Assembly (NCBI RefSeq): GCF_001557235.1
Contig: NZ_LSJI01000295.1
Coordinates: 1-31,364, forward strand
Source of the DNA: Phenylobacterium sp. CCH9-H3
Lineage (GTDB): Bacteria; Pseudomonadota; Alphaproteobacteria; Caulobacterales; Caulobacteraceae
Reading direction: 5' to 3'
Length of the DNA stretch: 31,364 nt
Numbering within the stretch: the stretch's first letter is position 1; each line of letters opens with the position of its first letter. The position numbers and the translations under genes were made by a program. Shown here piece by piece: positions 17,776 to 25,946 of this stretch. Under the pieces are notes generated by a model that saw only the letters and a program-made list of their open reading frames with translations, made no database searches and was not told where the DNA came from.

Positions 17776-18273
17776 ATGACCCAATTCCCCACCTGGTCCG
17801 ACGACCGCGTCACCACCCTCAAGACCCTCTGGCTCGAAGGCCTCAGCGCCGCGCAGATCGCACGGCGGCTCGGCGGGGTCACCCGCAACGCCGTCATCGG
17901 CAAGGTCCACCGCCTCGGTCTCAGCGGCCGCGCGACGGCCTCTCGCCCGGGCCGGACGCCACGTGGCCGGACGCCACGCAGGCCGCGCCCCGCCAAGATG
18001 GCTACCGTGACGCGCCCTCAGGTTCGGGCGTCCGCCCCGGCTGTAGCCGCCGTGCCGGAAGGGCCCGGGCTCATTGCGGACCTCACGGGCCTTCGGGCGC
18101 ACATGTGCAAATGGCCGATCGGCGATCCGAAGGCGGCGGACTTCAGCTTCTGTGGACGGCCCGCCGATGGGCCGTACTGCCCGACACACGCGGCCGCGGG
18201 TGTCCGGCCTGGGTCATCTTGGCGGGCCGACGGCGACCCCATTGTGCGTCGTGCGCTCGCCGGGCTAGTCTGA
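17776..18273 (+). CDS. gcrA: GcrA-family cell-cycle regulator
   Basis: 165 residues. The N-terminus is diagnostic: WSDDRVTTLKTLWLEGLSAAQIARRLGG, then TRNAVIGKVHRLGLSGR, the helix-turn-helix of GcrA. A basic Arg/Pro linker follows, then a conserved C-terminal part with HMCKWPIGDP, FCGRP and YCPTH, a likely small zinc-type domain that in GcrA contacts sigma factor. In Caulobacter, GcrA binds RNA polymerase holoenzyme and activates promoters carrying CcrM-methylated GANTC sites. GGAGG lies five bases before the ATG. The setting in a mobile-element module suggests an accessory copy that could tie element genes to the host cell cycle. Confidence 0.92.
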   Translation: MTQFPTWSDDRVTTLKTLWLEGLSAAQIARRLGGVTRNAVIGKVHRLGLSGRATASRPGRTPRGRTPRRPRPAKMATVTRPQVRASAPAVAAVPEGPGLIADLTGLRAHMCKWPIGDPKAADFSFCGRPADGPYCPTHAAAGVRPGSSWRADGDPIVRRALAGLV

Positions 18274-18448
18274 GCGGGCGGTCAAGCCACGACGATGCAG
18301 TGTCAGTCGCGCCCGCCCCGCTTGGGTGCTGAATTCGCTCTTGTGCGGGCGCGCGTGGGCGCTGGAATGGTCGACGCACGGGCTCGGGCGACCGTATGGA
18401 GACTTGGGACGTCAGACCGAGTCGTCTTGAAACCGCGGGGGCGAGAGC

Positions 18449-18643
18449 GTGCCGATCTGGCGAGGGTTGTTTCGCGTGAAGGGCCAGGATCGGGCGCACG
18501 TGTCCGACGGCGACATCGGCGATGTGATGGCCCGCGCAGATTACGAGGCCGCGTTGATTTCCCCGCCGTGGGATGACTTGAAGGAGGTCGACCCCGACTC
18601 CGGACCTCCACAGCCGCAGAGACCCCTGCGGCGGAAATCCTAG
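18449..18643 (+). CDS. Small acidic protein of unknown function, 64 residues
   Basis: A GTG start at 18449 follows GGGGGCGAGAG. The sequence (MPIWRGLFRVKGQDRAHVSD, later YEAALISPPWDDLKEVDPD) has balanced amino acid use and an acidic C-terminal half, unlike spurious frames in this DNA. No family is recognised. It lies alone between gcrA and the converging ApeA-like gene. Confidence 0.4.
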   Translation: MPIWRGLFRVKGQDRAHVSDGDIGDVMARADYEAALISPPWDDLKEVDPDSGPPQPQRPLRRKS

Positions 18644-18678
18644 CCGCCCCCGCTTTCACCCTCGCACTGCGCGACGAG

Positions 18679-20103
18679 CTACTCGCGGTTCGCTCGCCCG
18701 TTGTCTGGCAGGCTGAAGCCGGCGCGCTGGAGTACCAAACGCATCTGGTACTCCCGGAAGCCCTCGAGAAACCACCATCGAAGATCTGCGGGCGGCAGGC
18801 CGATCAGCTGCAGGATCCGCGCATGGTAGAGCAGATCCAGCGCGCCATTCAGGGCTTCGATATCCTCTAGGAACTCGTCGTAGCCGGCTCCGTCGCGGGC
18901 GCCGCCGAAGTGGGAGACGTCATTGCGCCGCTTTGTGCACCGCGTGGCGAATGCGGTGAGTTCGGCCGACGTCAGGCCGATCGGCAGGTCCTTGAGCACC
19001 TCGTAGAGACGCGTGCCAAGTGACGGCTCCTCTGTGACCGGCAGCTTGCCTTTCGCCCACTTTCGATCCTTGTCGAGCTTGATGTCACTCAGAATCCGGC
19101 CGACCTTTTCCACCAGGTTCGGGTTCTCTGCCGGGGGCGCGTCGCGCCGGTGCATCGCCTCGAGGCCCCACATGAAGCTCGCGAACCGAAACTCGGGGTA
19201 GCTCTGAGCCACGCGCCGGTTGCCGAGGTAGAGATGGAAGCCGGGCCCGAAGCGTTCGTGTCCGTCGAGCCAGGCCTCGACCAGCGTCCCGAAGATGTCC
19301 TGGATCTGTGGGAACCTTGCCCAGCAGTCGTTCCACCGCACCGCGGCGTCTTTCCGGTGGCCGCGCGCGTAGAAGAGGCGCGCGGGCGCGCCGACGCCGG
19401 TGATGACCCGCGGGAACGCCATCCCGCGCTCGCTGTCGGTGAGGAGGATCATCAGATCCTCGATGCGACCGGCAAGTTCGAGAGCGGCTTCCACGTCCAT
19501 CGGCTCACCCCTGAACTCGAGGTCGGCCGTCTCGGTCCATTCGATCCTCGTCTGCTTGCCCGGTCCCGTGCCGCGAAGGCTGCGCCTCAGGACGACCTCA
19601 AAGCGTCGTGTGGACCAGGTAACCGGCTCCGGCCGGGCATAGGCCGCGGTCGCCCCACGATCGTTCTGTGTCACCTCGATATGCTCAGCGATCAGCCAGT
19701 TCTCGTAGCCCTCAAGTGAACAGAGCAGCGTGTCGAACGTCGGCTCCTCACCCTCCGGCAACGCCAGGCCAATCAGGCACCTCTGCGCAATGAAGCCTTC
19801 GTGGGACGGCCCCCTTGCGGCAAGCTTCGAACCATTCTTGATGAGCGCCCACAGCCGCACGCGTTCGTTCGTGCCGGCGAGCACGCCGACGATGGCGGAG
19901 TGCGGCAGCTCCTGTTCGAAGGCGATCGCCATCCGTCCAGGGCCCGGAAGCCGCGGCAGAGGCATGTCGAGCGCCAGGTCGGCTAGGCCGGATTCGCTGA
20001 CCGTCAGGCGTCCCGTTGCGAGCCCTTCTGGCGCCCAGTTCCCCTCGGGGATCGGCTCATCAGCCCACCAGAAGTAGCCGCGTGCATCAACCAAGTCGCC
20101 CAT
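18679..20103 (-). CDS. ApeA-like HEPN anti-phage protein
   Basis: 474 residues from the ATG at 20103, which has GAGG eight bases upstream; a GTG six bases earlier is possible. The N-terminal half (DARGYFWWADEPIPEGNWAPEGLATGRLTV) matches the beta-rich ApeA N-terminal domain. The C-terminal domain is HEPN, with the RX4-6H motif seen as R393-NDVS-H398, the catalytic pair of HEPN ribonucleases. ApeA-type proteins are single-gene anti-phage defence factors thought to cleave RNA on infection. It lies 63 bp after the broken HEPN-like gene on the same strand, so it may be transcribed with the long operon upstream. The gene is intact. Confidence 0.8.
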   Translation of the reverse strand: MGDLVDARGYFWWADEPIPEGNWAPEGLATGRLTVSESGLADLALDMPLPRLPGPGRMAIAFEQELPHSAIVGVLAGTNERVRLWALIKNGSKLAARGPSHEGFIAQRCLIGLALPEGEEPTFDTLLCSLEGYENWLIAEHIEVTQNDRGATAAYARPEPVTWSTRRFEVVLRRSLRGTGPGKQTRIEWTETADLEFRGEPMDVEAALELAGRIEDLMILLTDSERGMAFPRVITGVGAPARLFYARGHRKDAAVRWNDCWARFPQIQDIFGTLVEAWLDGHERFGPGFHLYLGNRRVAQSYPEFRFASFMWGLEAMHRRDAPPAENPNLVEKVGRILSDIKLDKDRKWAKGKLPVTEEPSLGTRLYEVLKDLPIGLTSAELTAFATRCTKRRNDVSHFGGARDGAGYDEFLEDIEALNGALDLLYHARILQLIGLPPADLRWWFLEGFREYQMRLVLQRAGFSLPDNGRANRE

Positions 20104-20166
20104 ACCCACACCCTCGTGGTTCCAACTGCGCGGATGTGGGCCGTAGCAGGAATCTCGCCGCGCCTC

Positions 20167-20762
20167 CTACGGCTCCGCTCGCGACGGGGTGTCGTTCCTC
20201 GCTTCCATCTCGCCCCCGAAGTTGCGGTCGGTGATCCGCCGGATAACATCGGCCGCGACGTACTGGGCGCGCATGGCAAGTTCCATGAGCTGCACGCGCG
20301 TCAGGCCGTGAGCTGCGTAGCGCGCGCCCACATGGTTCGGGAAGTTCTGCACCGCGGCCAGCAGGCGGGCGTCGCTGGGGCCTGGCGCGACTTCGACCAG
20401 CTTCGCTGCCAGTCGGGAGAGGTTGTGCGACAGGTCCTTCAGCGCCCGTTCGTCGAGCCCAGATGGGCGAGCCCGCCCTTCAGGGCGAGCTCGGCGCTCA
20501 GGCAGGCCGACTGCACGGCCGCGTCGACATCGACATCTCCGGCGAGGATGCGGGTCGTCGCGGCCACGTTCGAGCGCGCATTCGCGAACAAGACTGGCTT
20601 CGGGGCGCCGCCATCCAGAAGCCGCCGAACCGCTCGCCCATACGGAACGGTCGCCCGACGAGCGACACCTGACTGGCCGCCCCCAGCCCGCCAAAAACGT
20701 GAAGCCGGCACGCGCGTCTGAGGACCTGTCGCCCCCAAGGTCATCTCCCGGAGGAGCCTCAA
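20167..20762 (-). pseudogene. HEPN-like protein, frameshifted
   Basis: Two overlapping frames join into one protein of about 190-197 residues if a single G is added to the GGG run read on the minus strand (CCC at 20458-20460). The first frame reads AVQSACLSAELALKGGLAHLG and the second continues LDERALKDLSHNLSRLAAKL, a classic HEPN helical pattern, ending with FPNHVGARYAAHGLTRVQLM and a long helix. As written the first frame stops at 20439. The start is either TTG at 20762, whose bases overlap the upstream stop codon, or ATG at 20744. The lesion is in a homopolymer, so a sequencing error is as likely as a true mutation. A -1 slip would also restore the frame, but no canonical slippery site is present. 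Confidence 0.6.
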
Positions 20763-22009
20763 GCGGTCTTGGCGTCGCCGTGTTCCCAGCCGAAGATGCT
20801 GCGTCCCCCGTAGCTGGTCGATTGCACACGCTCCTCCGCCACGACGCGCTCGAAGCTCGCCGCGGTGGCAAACTGCTCGAGGCGACGAGACTCCGCGTCA
20901 AGCCGCTGGAGCGCGTGCAGCTGGTCGTCCTGGCCGAGCTTGGCCTGGCTCACCGCCGTTTTGAGCACGGAGATCGTGTGGTCATAGACGTGGATCGGGA
21001 CCGGGAACGGGTGTCGATCCTTACCGCCGTGCGCGAAGGCGAAGCGGGCCGGGTCACTGAACCGGCAGGGCGCACCATGCATGACCTCAGCCACCAGGGC
21101 GAGCGCACGCACGGTGCGGGCGCCGACGCCGGGAACCTGCAGCAGCTCGGTGAAATCCTTCGGTCCGCACTCGGCCGCGGCGGCCAAGTTGCCTCGCAAG
21201 CGCGGCAGCACCACGTCGGAGGCCTGCACGTCGTGGCGCTCCGGCATCGTCAGATGGGGCAACGTCATCTGCGGCGGCGGGGGCGCGGGCATCGTCGACC
21301 CCCGTTCCAACATAGCCATCTCACGGGCGATCGCGTCGGGGCCGAGCGTCTCCAGGAGCTCGATCTGCGCCGCCCGCGAGGCGTCCGCCCTGGCGTCGGT
21401 GAGGTTGACGATCTCGCCGAACGTCTCGCCTTCAATGGCGCTGTGCGGCGCGTCGACGAAGCTCGTGAGTCCCTCCGACAGCCAGTGATAGCGGCGCGCC
21501 GTGCCGGCGTCGCCCTTCATGCCCTGCTGCACCACCACCCAGCGGCCATCGTCGCTGACGATGAAGCCGTGCAGATAGAGGTCGTAGCCGTCCTGCACCG
21601 CGGCGCTGTCCACCTTAGCGACCAGACGGCTGGTCGCGGCCAGGCCCGCGCCATCGAACCCGAGCCGGTCGCCGAGCACGATCAGCTCGCCGGGCGTCTT
21701 GCGCGAGTGTTTGCCGCGGCCGCCGCAGACGTGCAGGCCGAGCTCGCGGGCGCGCGGCGCGAGACCCCGTTTGAGGGCGCCGAGAACGCTGGTGGTGATG
21801 CCCGACGAATGCCAGTCCATCCCCATGACGGCGCCGAAGGCCTGGAACCAGAACGGATGGGCCAGGCGGCGCAGCAGCTCGTCGCGGCCGTAATGGTGGA
21901 TGATTGCCTCGCACATCACCGCGCCCAGCGCGGTCATGCGGTCTGACAGCCAAGCGGGGACGCGACCGCCGTGCAGCGGCAGATCGGCGCTCCCGGTTCG
22001 CTGGCTCAC
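20759..22009 (-). CDS. DUF763 protein
   Basis: 416 residues matching the DUF763 pattern throughout: GSADLPLHGGRVPAWL at the start, then HPFWFQAFGAVMGMDWHSSG, LHVCGGRGKHSRKTP, and a helix-hairpin-helix-like LLQVPGVGARTVRALAL at about 290-305. DUF763 is found mostly in archaea and scattered bacteria; its activity is unknown. The helix-hairpin-helix stretch argues for DNA contact. The GTG start at 22009 has GAGG seven bases upstream and overlaps the stop of a 7-codon leader frame. It has a promoter of its own inside the end of the kinase gene, and its stop overlaps the start of the HEPN-like gene. Confidence 0.85.
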   Translation of the reverse strand: MSQRTGSADLPLHGGRVPAWLSDRMTALGAVMCEAIIHHYGRDELLRRLAHPFWFQAFGAVMGMDWHSSGITTSVLGALKRGLAPRARELGLHVCGGRGKHSRKTPGELIVLGDRLGFDGAGLAATSRLVAKVDSAAVQDGYDLYLHGFIVSDDGRWVVVQQGMKGDAGTARRYHWLSEGLTSFVDAPHSAIEGETFGEIVNLTDARADASRAAQIELLETLGPDAIAREMAMLERGSTMPAPPPPQMTLPHLTMPERHDVQASDVVLPRLRGNLAAAAECGPKDFTELLQVPGVGARTVRALALVAEVMHGAPCRFSDPARFAFAHGGKDRHPFPVPIHVYDHTISVLKTAVSQAKLGQDDQLHALQRLDAESRRLEQFATAASFERVVAEERVQSTSYGGRSIFGWEHGDAKTA

Positions 22010-22034
22010 GACTCAGCCTCTTTGTTCATGCCTT

Positions 22035-22063
22035 GTTCTAGCATGCCGCGCGCCGTACGTCAG
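22035..22063 (-). promoter_or_regulatory. Internal Caulobacter-type promoter for the DUF763 gene
   Basis: On the minus strand CTGACGT (22063-22057), a 14-base spacer, then GCTAGAAC (22042-22035). The -10 box matches GCTANAWC exactly and the -35 box matches TTGACGS at 5 of 7. The -35 overlaps the stop codon of the kinase gene. It would give DUF763 and the HEPN-like gene expression independent of the upstream operator region. Confidence 0.55.
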
Positions 22064-22608
22064 GCGCGCGCTCGCCGGGTCTCCATGGTCGCGAGAGCGT
22101 CTCGGGTGATCGCCTCCAGATCCTTGGCGCCGTCGAGCACCGCGTCCGCCGCGGCACGGAGCTTTTCGTCCAGGTCCTGTTCGGCGGGATGGGCCTCGTC
22201 GGCCTCCATCTGCGTGACGCTGACCCCTCGGTCGGCCACCCGCGCCCGCCGTGTTTCGCGCGGCGTGTCGAGGTAGAACAAGGTGACGGTGTCGAGGCCC
22301 TCGGCCTCGCGCTGCCGCAGGGCGTCGAGAATGGAAGCGTGCCGCAGGCCGTCCAGCAGGAGGTCCTGACCGGGCGCATGCCCCGACCAGGCCAGCGCCC
22401 CGTCGAGAAACGCCCGCGCATCGGCCTGCACGAGCTCGTGGCCGAGGTCCTGGAGCACCTGTCGGCGCTCGACGTCCAGGCCACGTTCAGCCGCGAGGCT
22501 CCGCACGTAGTTCCCGAAGCCGGCAGAGGCGGCGCCGGAGGCCGCGGCGATCGCCCGGGCCAGGGTGCTTTTGCCGCTGCCGATGGGGCCCGCGAGCGTG
22601 ATGATCAT
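22060..22608 (-). CDS. P-loop kinase, nucleoside/nucleotide kinase-like
   Basis: 182 residues. Walker A GPIGSGKST at 7-15; then GFGNYVRSLAAERG, resembling the substrate region of dephospho-CoA and deoxynucleotide kinases; DLLLDGLRHASILDALR as a Walker B-like strand; and LFYLDTPRETRRAR, an arginine-rich lid. The substrate cannot be read from the sequence. The start overlaps the ASCH gene stop by 4 bases (ATGA), so the two are translationally coupled. Kinases of this class act on modified (deoxy)nucleotides in some phage base-modification pathways, which is the reason to link it to its radical SAM neighbour. A cofactor kinase is the main alternative. Confidence 0.82.
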   Translation of the reverse strand: MIITLAGPIGSGKSTLARAIAAASGAASAGFGNYVRSLAAERGLDVERRQVLQDLGHELVQADARAFLDGALAWSGHAPGQDLLLDGLRHASILDALRQREAEGLDTVTLFYLDTPRETRRARVADRGVSVTQMEADEAHPAEQDLDEKLRAAADAVLDGAKDLEAITRDALATMETRRARA

Positions 22609-23135
22609 CGAAGGTCCAGCTGGGCCTCGGCGCGCCGGTCGATGATGACCCAGCCCTGCCGGTCGCGCTTGGCGAAGGCCATCGGCTTGATCTCGGTGGG
22701 CTCCTCCAGCTCGATGAGGGTCGCGTACTGCTTGCTCGCCCGGCTCTCCCAGAACTCCTCGTCCAGGGCGTAGAGCTGGTAGGCGAAGCGCTCGCGGATG
22801 TCGGCCAGGACCGACGGGGAGAGCTGATAGAAATCTGCGGTCTTGGCGAGCGCCAGCCCGACGACGGGGCCGCCGCTGCGCTTGATCAGGATGTAGTCGT
22901 CCGGCGCGATGCAGAGGTACGGCGGCCGGCGATGGACCCCGAAACGCGACTCAATGGTCTTGCGGCCTTCCAGGACGGCGGTGAGGAAGGGTTCCACGAA
23001 GACGGCCAGGTGCACGCCGGCGGTAACCACCGGTTTGGCGAGTTCGCCCTTCAGCCGGGCCCGCCACGGAGAGTCCGCCGGAACGCAGTCGAGGAGCCGT
23101 TCAAGAATCGCGCGTCGTTCACACTGCGGTCCCAT
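22605..23135 (-). CDS. ASCH/PUA-like domain protein
   Basis: 176 residues. Residues 42-98 have the ASCH pattern: VHLAVFVEPFLTAVLEGRKT with IESRFG (Lys59, Glu62, Arg64), then PDDYILIKRSGGPVVGLALA. ASCH domains belong to the PUA superfamily, bind RNA or modified nucleosides, and some hydrolyse N4-acetylcytidine. The remainder is helical (LADIRERFAYQLYALDEEFW). The ATG has GGGAG seven bases upstream. It begins 85 bases inside the preceding methyltransferase-like gene in another frame, an unusually long overlap; later start codons would shorten it but lack such a clear ribosome-binding site. Confidence 0.75.
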   Translation of the reverse strand: MGPQCERRAILERLLDCVPADSPWRARLKGELAKPVVTAGVHLAVFVEPFLTAVLEGRKTIESRFGVHRRPPYLCIAPDDYILIKRSGGPVVGLALAKTADFYQLSPSVLADIRERFAYQLYALDEEFWESRASKQYATLIELEEPTEIKPMAFAKRDRQGWVIIDRRAEAQLDLR

Positions 23136-24304
23136 GACGATACTCCCACAAGCATCGCCGCATGCGCGAGGTCGCGCGCAGCGATCCGGGCAAGCTCGTC
23201 AACGCGCTGAATCGGGTCAATCGACGGCGAATCGCGCGACTCGATTCCTGCTGGATCGAGTCCTTTCGGCCACAGGTCATTCCGGGCGGCCAGCGCCAGC
23301 ATGGCCTGCAGGGTCGAGCCCGGATCGCAGACGAAGGCGCGGTTGCCGCTGGTCCAGAGGTTCGCCCGATCGCGCCCCGCGGCGCGGGCGCTCACGCTCG
23401 GGAAAACCTCGTCGGGAACCAGCGGCGTCAGCGGGGTCGCCGGCACCGCGGGACCGGCGATCAAACGGAAGCGAACGCCCTCCAGCGTCAGTTCGAAGGC
23501 CGGGCGCGCGGGCGGCAGCGGCTGCGCCTCGCCTGGGCCGGTCTTTCTGAAGGAGAGAAGGTCACCCCGCCGCCAGGACGGCAGCCAGGCCGACACGCCG
23601 GACGCGCGCATGGCGGCCAGCTCGAAGGCGGGCGTCCGGTACGTCAAAGCGTCCGGCTCGTCAGCGACGAGGCTGAGGCCCGCCACGACCGCGGTTGCGA
23701 GGCTCGCGACCCGCTCATCGGCGGCCGTCGGCCTCACGCCCGCCGACGGCGCGCCGACCAGCACCCAGCCGCCGGCCCGGCACGCTGCGCCGGCCTGGGT
23801 CAGCAGCGCGTCGAACACCGCCGGATACCATGGGGGATCCACGATGGCGGCGGCGCAGCCCTCCGGGGCCGCGCGCACGAACCGCGCGTCCGCCGCCACC
23901 CGGGCGGCCAGGGCCGCGCCGATGACGTTGTCTTCGCAGGCCACCACGAAGCGCCGGGCGGCCCCGCTCCGGGCCGCCGCGAGCACCACCGTGGGCACGC
24001 CCAAGAGCAACACGGCCTCGCCCGCCTGCGTCAGGTCCACCGCGCGGGCCAGGAGGGCGTCGGCGGTGGCGTCGTCGAACCGCCATTCGGCGTCCAGGGG
24101 GTGCGGCAGCGCCAACCCGTCACCTTGCGCCAGCACCGAGGCGGGCGGCGGCCTGGCGGCCTCAGAGGCCAGCCGCCTGGCGTCGGCGCCTGCGCCCACG
24201 TTGAGCGCCGCCAGGACGTCGGTGGGGTGTCGCCCGCCGGCGCCGGCCACGATGTCGGCGAAGCTCAGCGCGGCGACCGGTCGGGGAGCCGAGGCGTCGT
24301 CCAC
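23051..24304 (-). CDS. Methyltransferase-like protein with DPPW motif
   Basis: 417 residues from a GTG at 24304 that shares one base with the upstream stop (TAGTG) and has GGAGG five bases before it. The open frame extends much further upstream but there it runs through the radical SAM gene. The central part has VLLLGVPTVVLAA (about 99-111), resembling the GTPT motif of a group of N6-adenine/lysine methyltransferases, then FVVACEDN and AAIVDPPWYPAVFDALL (DPPW at 156-159), the catalytic motif of amino-methyltransferases. No classical glycine-rich SAM loop is visible, so activity is uncertain. The C-terminal half is unassigned. Its place between radical SAM and ASCH genes favours a nucleic-acid or nucleotide substrate. 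Confidence 0.72.
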   Translation of the reverse strand: MDDASAPRPVAALSFADIVAGAGGRHPTDVLAALNVGAGADARRLASEAARPPPASVLAQGDGLALPHPLDAEWRFDDATADALLARAVDLTQAGEAVLLLGVPTVVLAAARSGAARRFVVACEDNVIGAALAARVAADARFVRAAPEGCAAAIVDPPWYPAVFDALLTQAGAACRAGGWVLVGAPSAGVRPTAADERVASLATAVVAGLSLVADEPDALTYRTPAFELAAMRASGVSAWLPSWRRGDLLSFRKTGPGEAQPLPPARPAFELTLEGVRFRLIAGPAVPATPLTPLVPDEVFPSVSARAAGRDRANLWTSGNRAFVCDPGSTLQAMLALAARNDLWPKGLDPAGIESRDSPSIDPIQRVDELARIAARDLAHAAMLVGVSSWDRSVNDARFLNGSSTAFRRTLRGGPG

Positions 24305-25329
24305 TACGGCCTCCCCAGCGGCACATCGACCACGCCGAGCGCCCGCATCTCCCGCGAGAAACGCCGGTCCAGCTCGGCAGTCCAGAGCGCGATCGCCCCC
24401 TCCTGCACGCGGGCGGCGGCCTCGAACCGACCATGGCCGCCACGACGCTCGCGCTCGCGGGTGGGCGAGAAGTCGCCGATCTGCAGCGGGACCACCCGCA
24501 GCGGCAGATTGGGGTGCAGCGCCTGCAGCCGATCCATCAGGCCGGGGACGCCGCGGGCCACGGCGGCTTCGTCCGGCCCGGTCAGGGTCACGTAGCCGTA
24601 GAGATCCAGGCCGAGATCGAGGTAGCAGCCGAAGCGGCGGAACTGCGCCTCGAACGCGTCCGGCCGGGCGCCGGTGTTGAAGGCGAATGCCTCGGCGTCG
24701 AACCCCTTGAAGCAGCAGACGCGGCCATAGTTGCGGTAGGCGGCGAGGCGATCGCGCGCCGCAGCGTCCAGGTGCGTGAACACATAGTCGGTGCTGAGGT
24801 TGTCGTCGGACCAGAGATAGGTGGTGTCCGCGAGGCCTGCGGTCTGCAGGGCCTCCATGGTCCACACCACCCATTCCGGGGTAAGGTCGGGCGAGCCGCC
24901 GGACAGGTCGATAACGTCCGGGCGCTCCGGTTCCCGGGCATAGAGGTCGACGAGTTGCTCCGCGGTGACCCAGGCAGCGCGCGTCTCGTCGCCGCCCAGC
25001 ATGTTGAACGGCACGAAGCAGTACCAGCAGCGCCAGCCGCAGGCCGCGTTCTGGAAGACTTGGGCGTGGACCATGTCGCCGCCGGGCCATCCCAACCGTC
25101 GCGCGGCCGGATCGATGGGCAGCGGGTTCTCGGGCCAGCCCGCCGCCGTGGCGCGACGGAAGTGCCGCACCCGCCCCAGGCCCTCGCAGTTGGGCGGCAC
25201 GGTCAGATCGCCCTCTTGATCCGATCCCGCGAACCGGCTGACCAGCACCTCGCGCGTTGCCGGGCGCACGATGCGGCTGCGCATCGTCGCGGCGAAGGCG
25301 TCGGTGTCGATCAGCTTGGCCGGGCTCAT
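24304..25329 (-). CDS. Radical SAM enzyme
   Basis: 341 residues from the ATG at 25329, which overlaps the upstream stop by one base (TGATG). The iron-sulfur motif CX3CX2C is C97-GWR-C101-WY-C104 in ACGWRCWYCFVPFN. Downstream are VIDLSGGSPDLTPEW (the GGE-like SAM-binding loop, here GGSPD), TTYLWSDDNLSTDYV and LDLYGYVTLTGPDE, consistent with a TIM-barrel radical SAM core. No extra cysteine-cluster domain is evident. The substrate is unknown; neighbours (methyltransferase-like, ASCH, kinase) suggest a nucleotide or nucleic acid rather than a peptide, and no small precursor-peptide gene was seen nearby. Confidence 0.88.
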   Translation of the reverse strand: MSPAKLIDTDAFAATMRSRIVRPATREVLVSRFAGSDQEGDLTVPPNCEGLGRVRHFRRATAAGWPENPLPIDPAARRLGWPGGDMVHAQVFQNAACGWRCWYCFVPFNMLGGDETRAAWVTAEQLVDLYAREPERPDVIDLSGGSPDLTPEWVVWTMEALQTAGLADTTYLWSDDNLSTDYVFTHLDAAARDRLAAYRNYGRVCCFKGFDAEAFAFNTGARPDAFEAQFRRFGCYLDLGLDLYGYVTLTGPDEAAVARGVPGLMDRLQALHPNLPLRVVPLQIGDFSPTRERERRGGHGRFEAAARVQEGAIALWTAELDRRFSREMRALGVVDVPLGRP

Positions 25330-25946
25330 CAGCTGGCGGGCTCCGGGGGCTTCGGCGCGGGCGTGGCCGCCGGCTCGGCGAACAGCTCCGTCTCGCGCAG
25401 GTCGAGATAGGCCCCCACGAGGCCCGCGCAGTAGTCGAGCTCCGGCGCCGTCAGTTCGCGGCCGCGCTCGATGCCATGCCAGTACTCGATGCATTTGCGG
25501 CAGCAGGTGGCGGTCGCGTGCTGAGCGAAGTGGATGGCGCTGCCCTCTTTCGGGGTCTGGGTGCCGTCGCGCCAGATGTCGGCGCGGCCCACCTTCTTTT
25601 CCAGGTAGGGCCGCACCTTGGCCCGGAGGCCCGTCGGCCCGAGCGTCTTCGCCTCCGCCCGCGCCGGTTCATCGAAGTCGGCGTGAAAGAATACGTGGCG
25701 GATCAGCTCGTGCTGCAGCTCGCGGAACACCCCACCGACATCGGCGAGATCGCGCCGCTTGACGCGGTCCCAGTCCACCAGCTTCGCGCCGCAGTCACGG
25801 CACTGGCCCTCGTAGCTCTTGGCCCACGCCTTCTTGCGGCGGTTGGGGGCGAAGGCGTGGCGGCCCGACTGGCAATCGCTGTCGGAGCACTTCACCTCAA
25901 GCGGCTTGAAGTCGGGCAGTTGGTCGAATTCGGGATCGTCAGCCAT
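25329..25946 (-). CDS. DUF4186-like zinc protein
   Basis: 205 residues from the ATG at 25946, chosen because GAGG lies six bases upstream; another ATG 15 bases earlier lacks a site. An N-terminal zinc-ribbon candidate uses C20, C25, C49 and C52 (VKCSDSDC, QCRDCG). The second half (DGTQTPKEGSAIHFAQHATA, CCRKCIEYWHGIERGREL at about 148-165) resembles DUF4186, whose members share a TATCC-x-x-C-x-x-x-WHGI-type motif. Function is unknown. It overlaps the regulator gene by 8 bases. Confidence 0.72.
   Translation of the reverse strand: MADDPEFDQLPDFKPLEVKCSDSDCQSGRHAFAPNRRKKAWAKSYEGQCRDCGAKLVDWDRVKRRDLADVGGVFRELQHELIRHVFFHADFDEPARAEAKTLGPTGLRAKVRPYLEKKVGRADIWRDGTQTPKEGSAIHFAQHATATCCRKCIEYWHGIERGRELTAPELDYCAGLVGAYLDLRETELFAEPAATPAPKPPEPAS

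Noticed and set aside
24305..25090. Upstream extension of the methyltransferase-like frame (679 codons in total)
   Set aside because: It runs through the radical SAM gene in another frame and is Arg/Gly/Pro-rich; the GTG at 24304 has GGAGG and the typical TAGTG coupling.
24304..25329. Peptide-modifying (RiPP) radical SAM locus
   Set aside because: No small precursor-peptide gene, transporter or C-terminal cysteine-rich SPASM-like cluster was seen.
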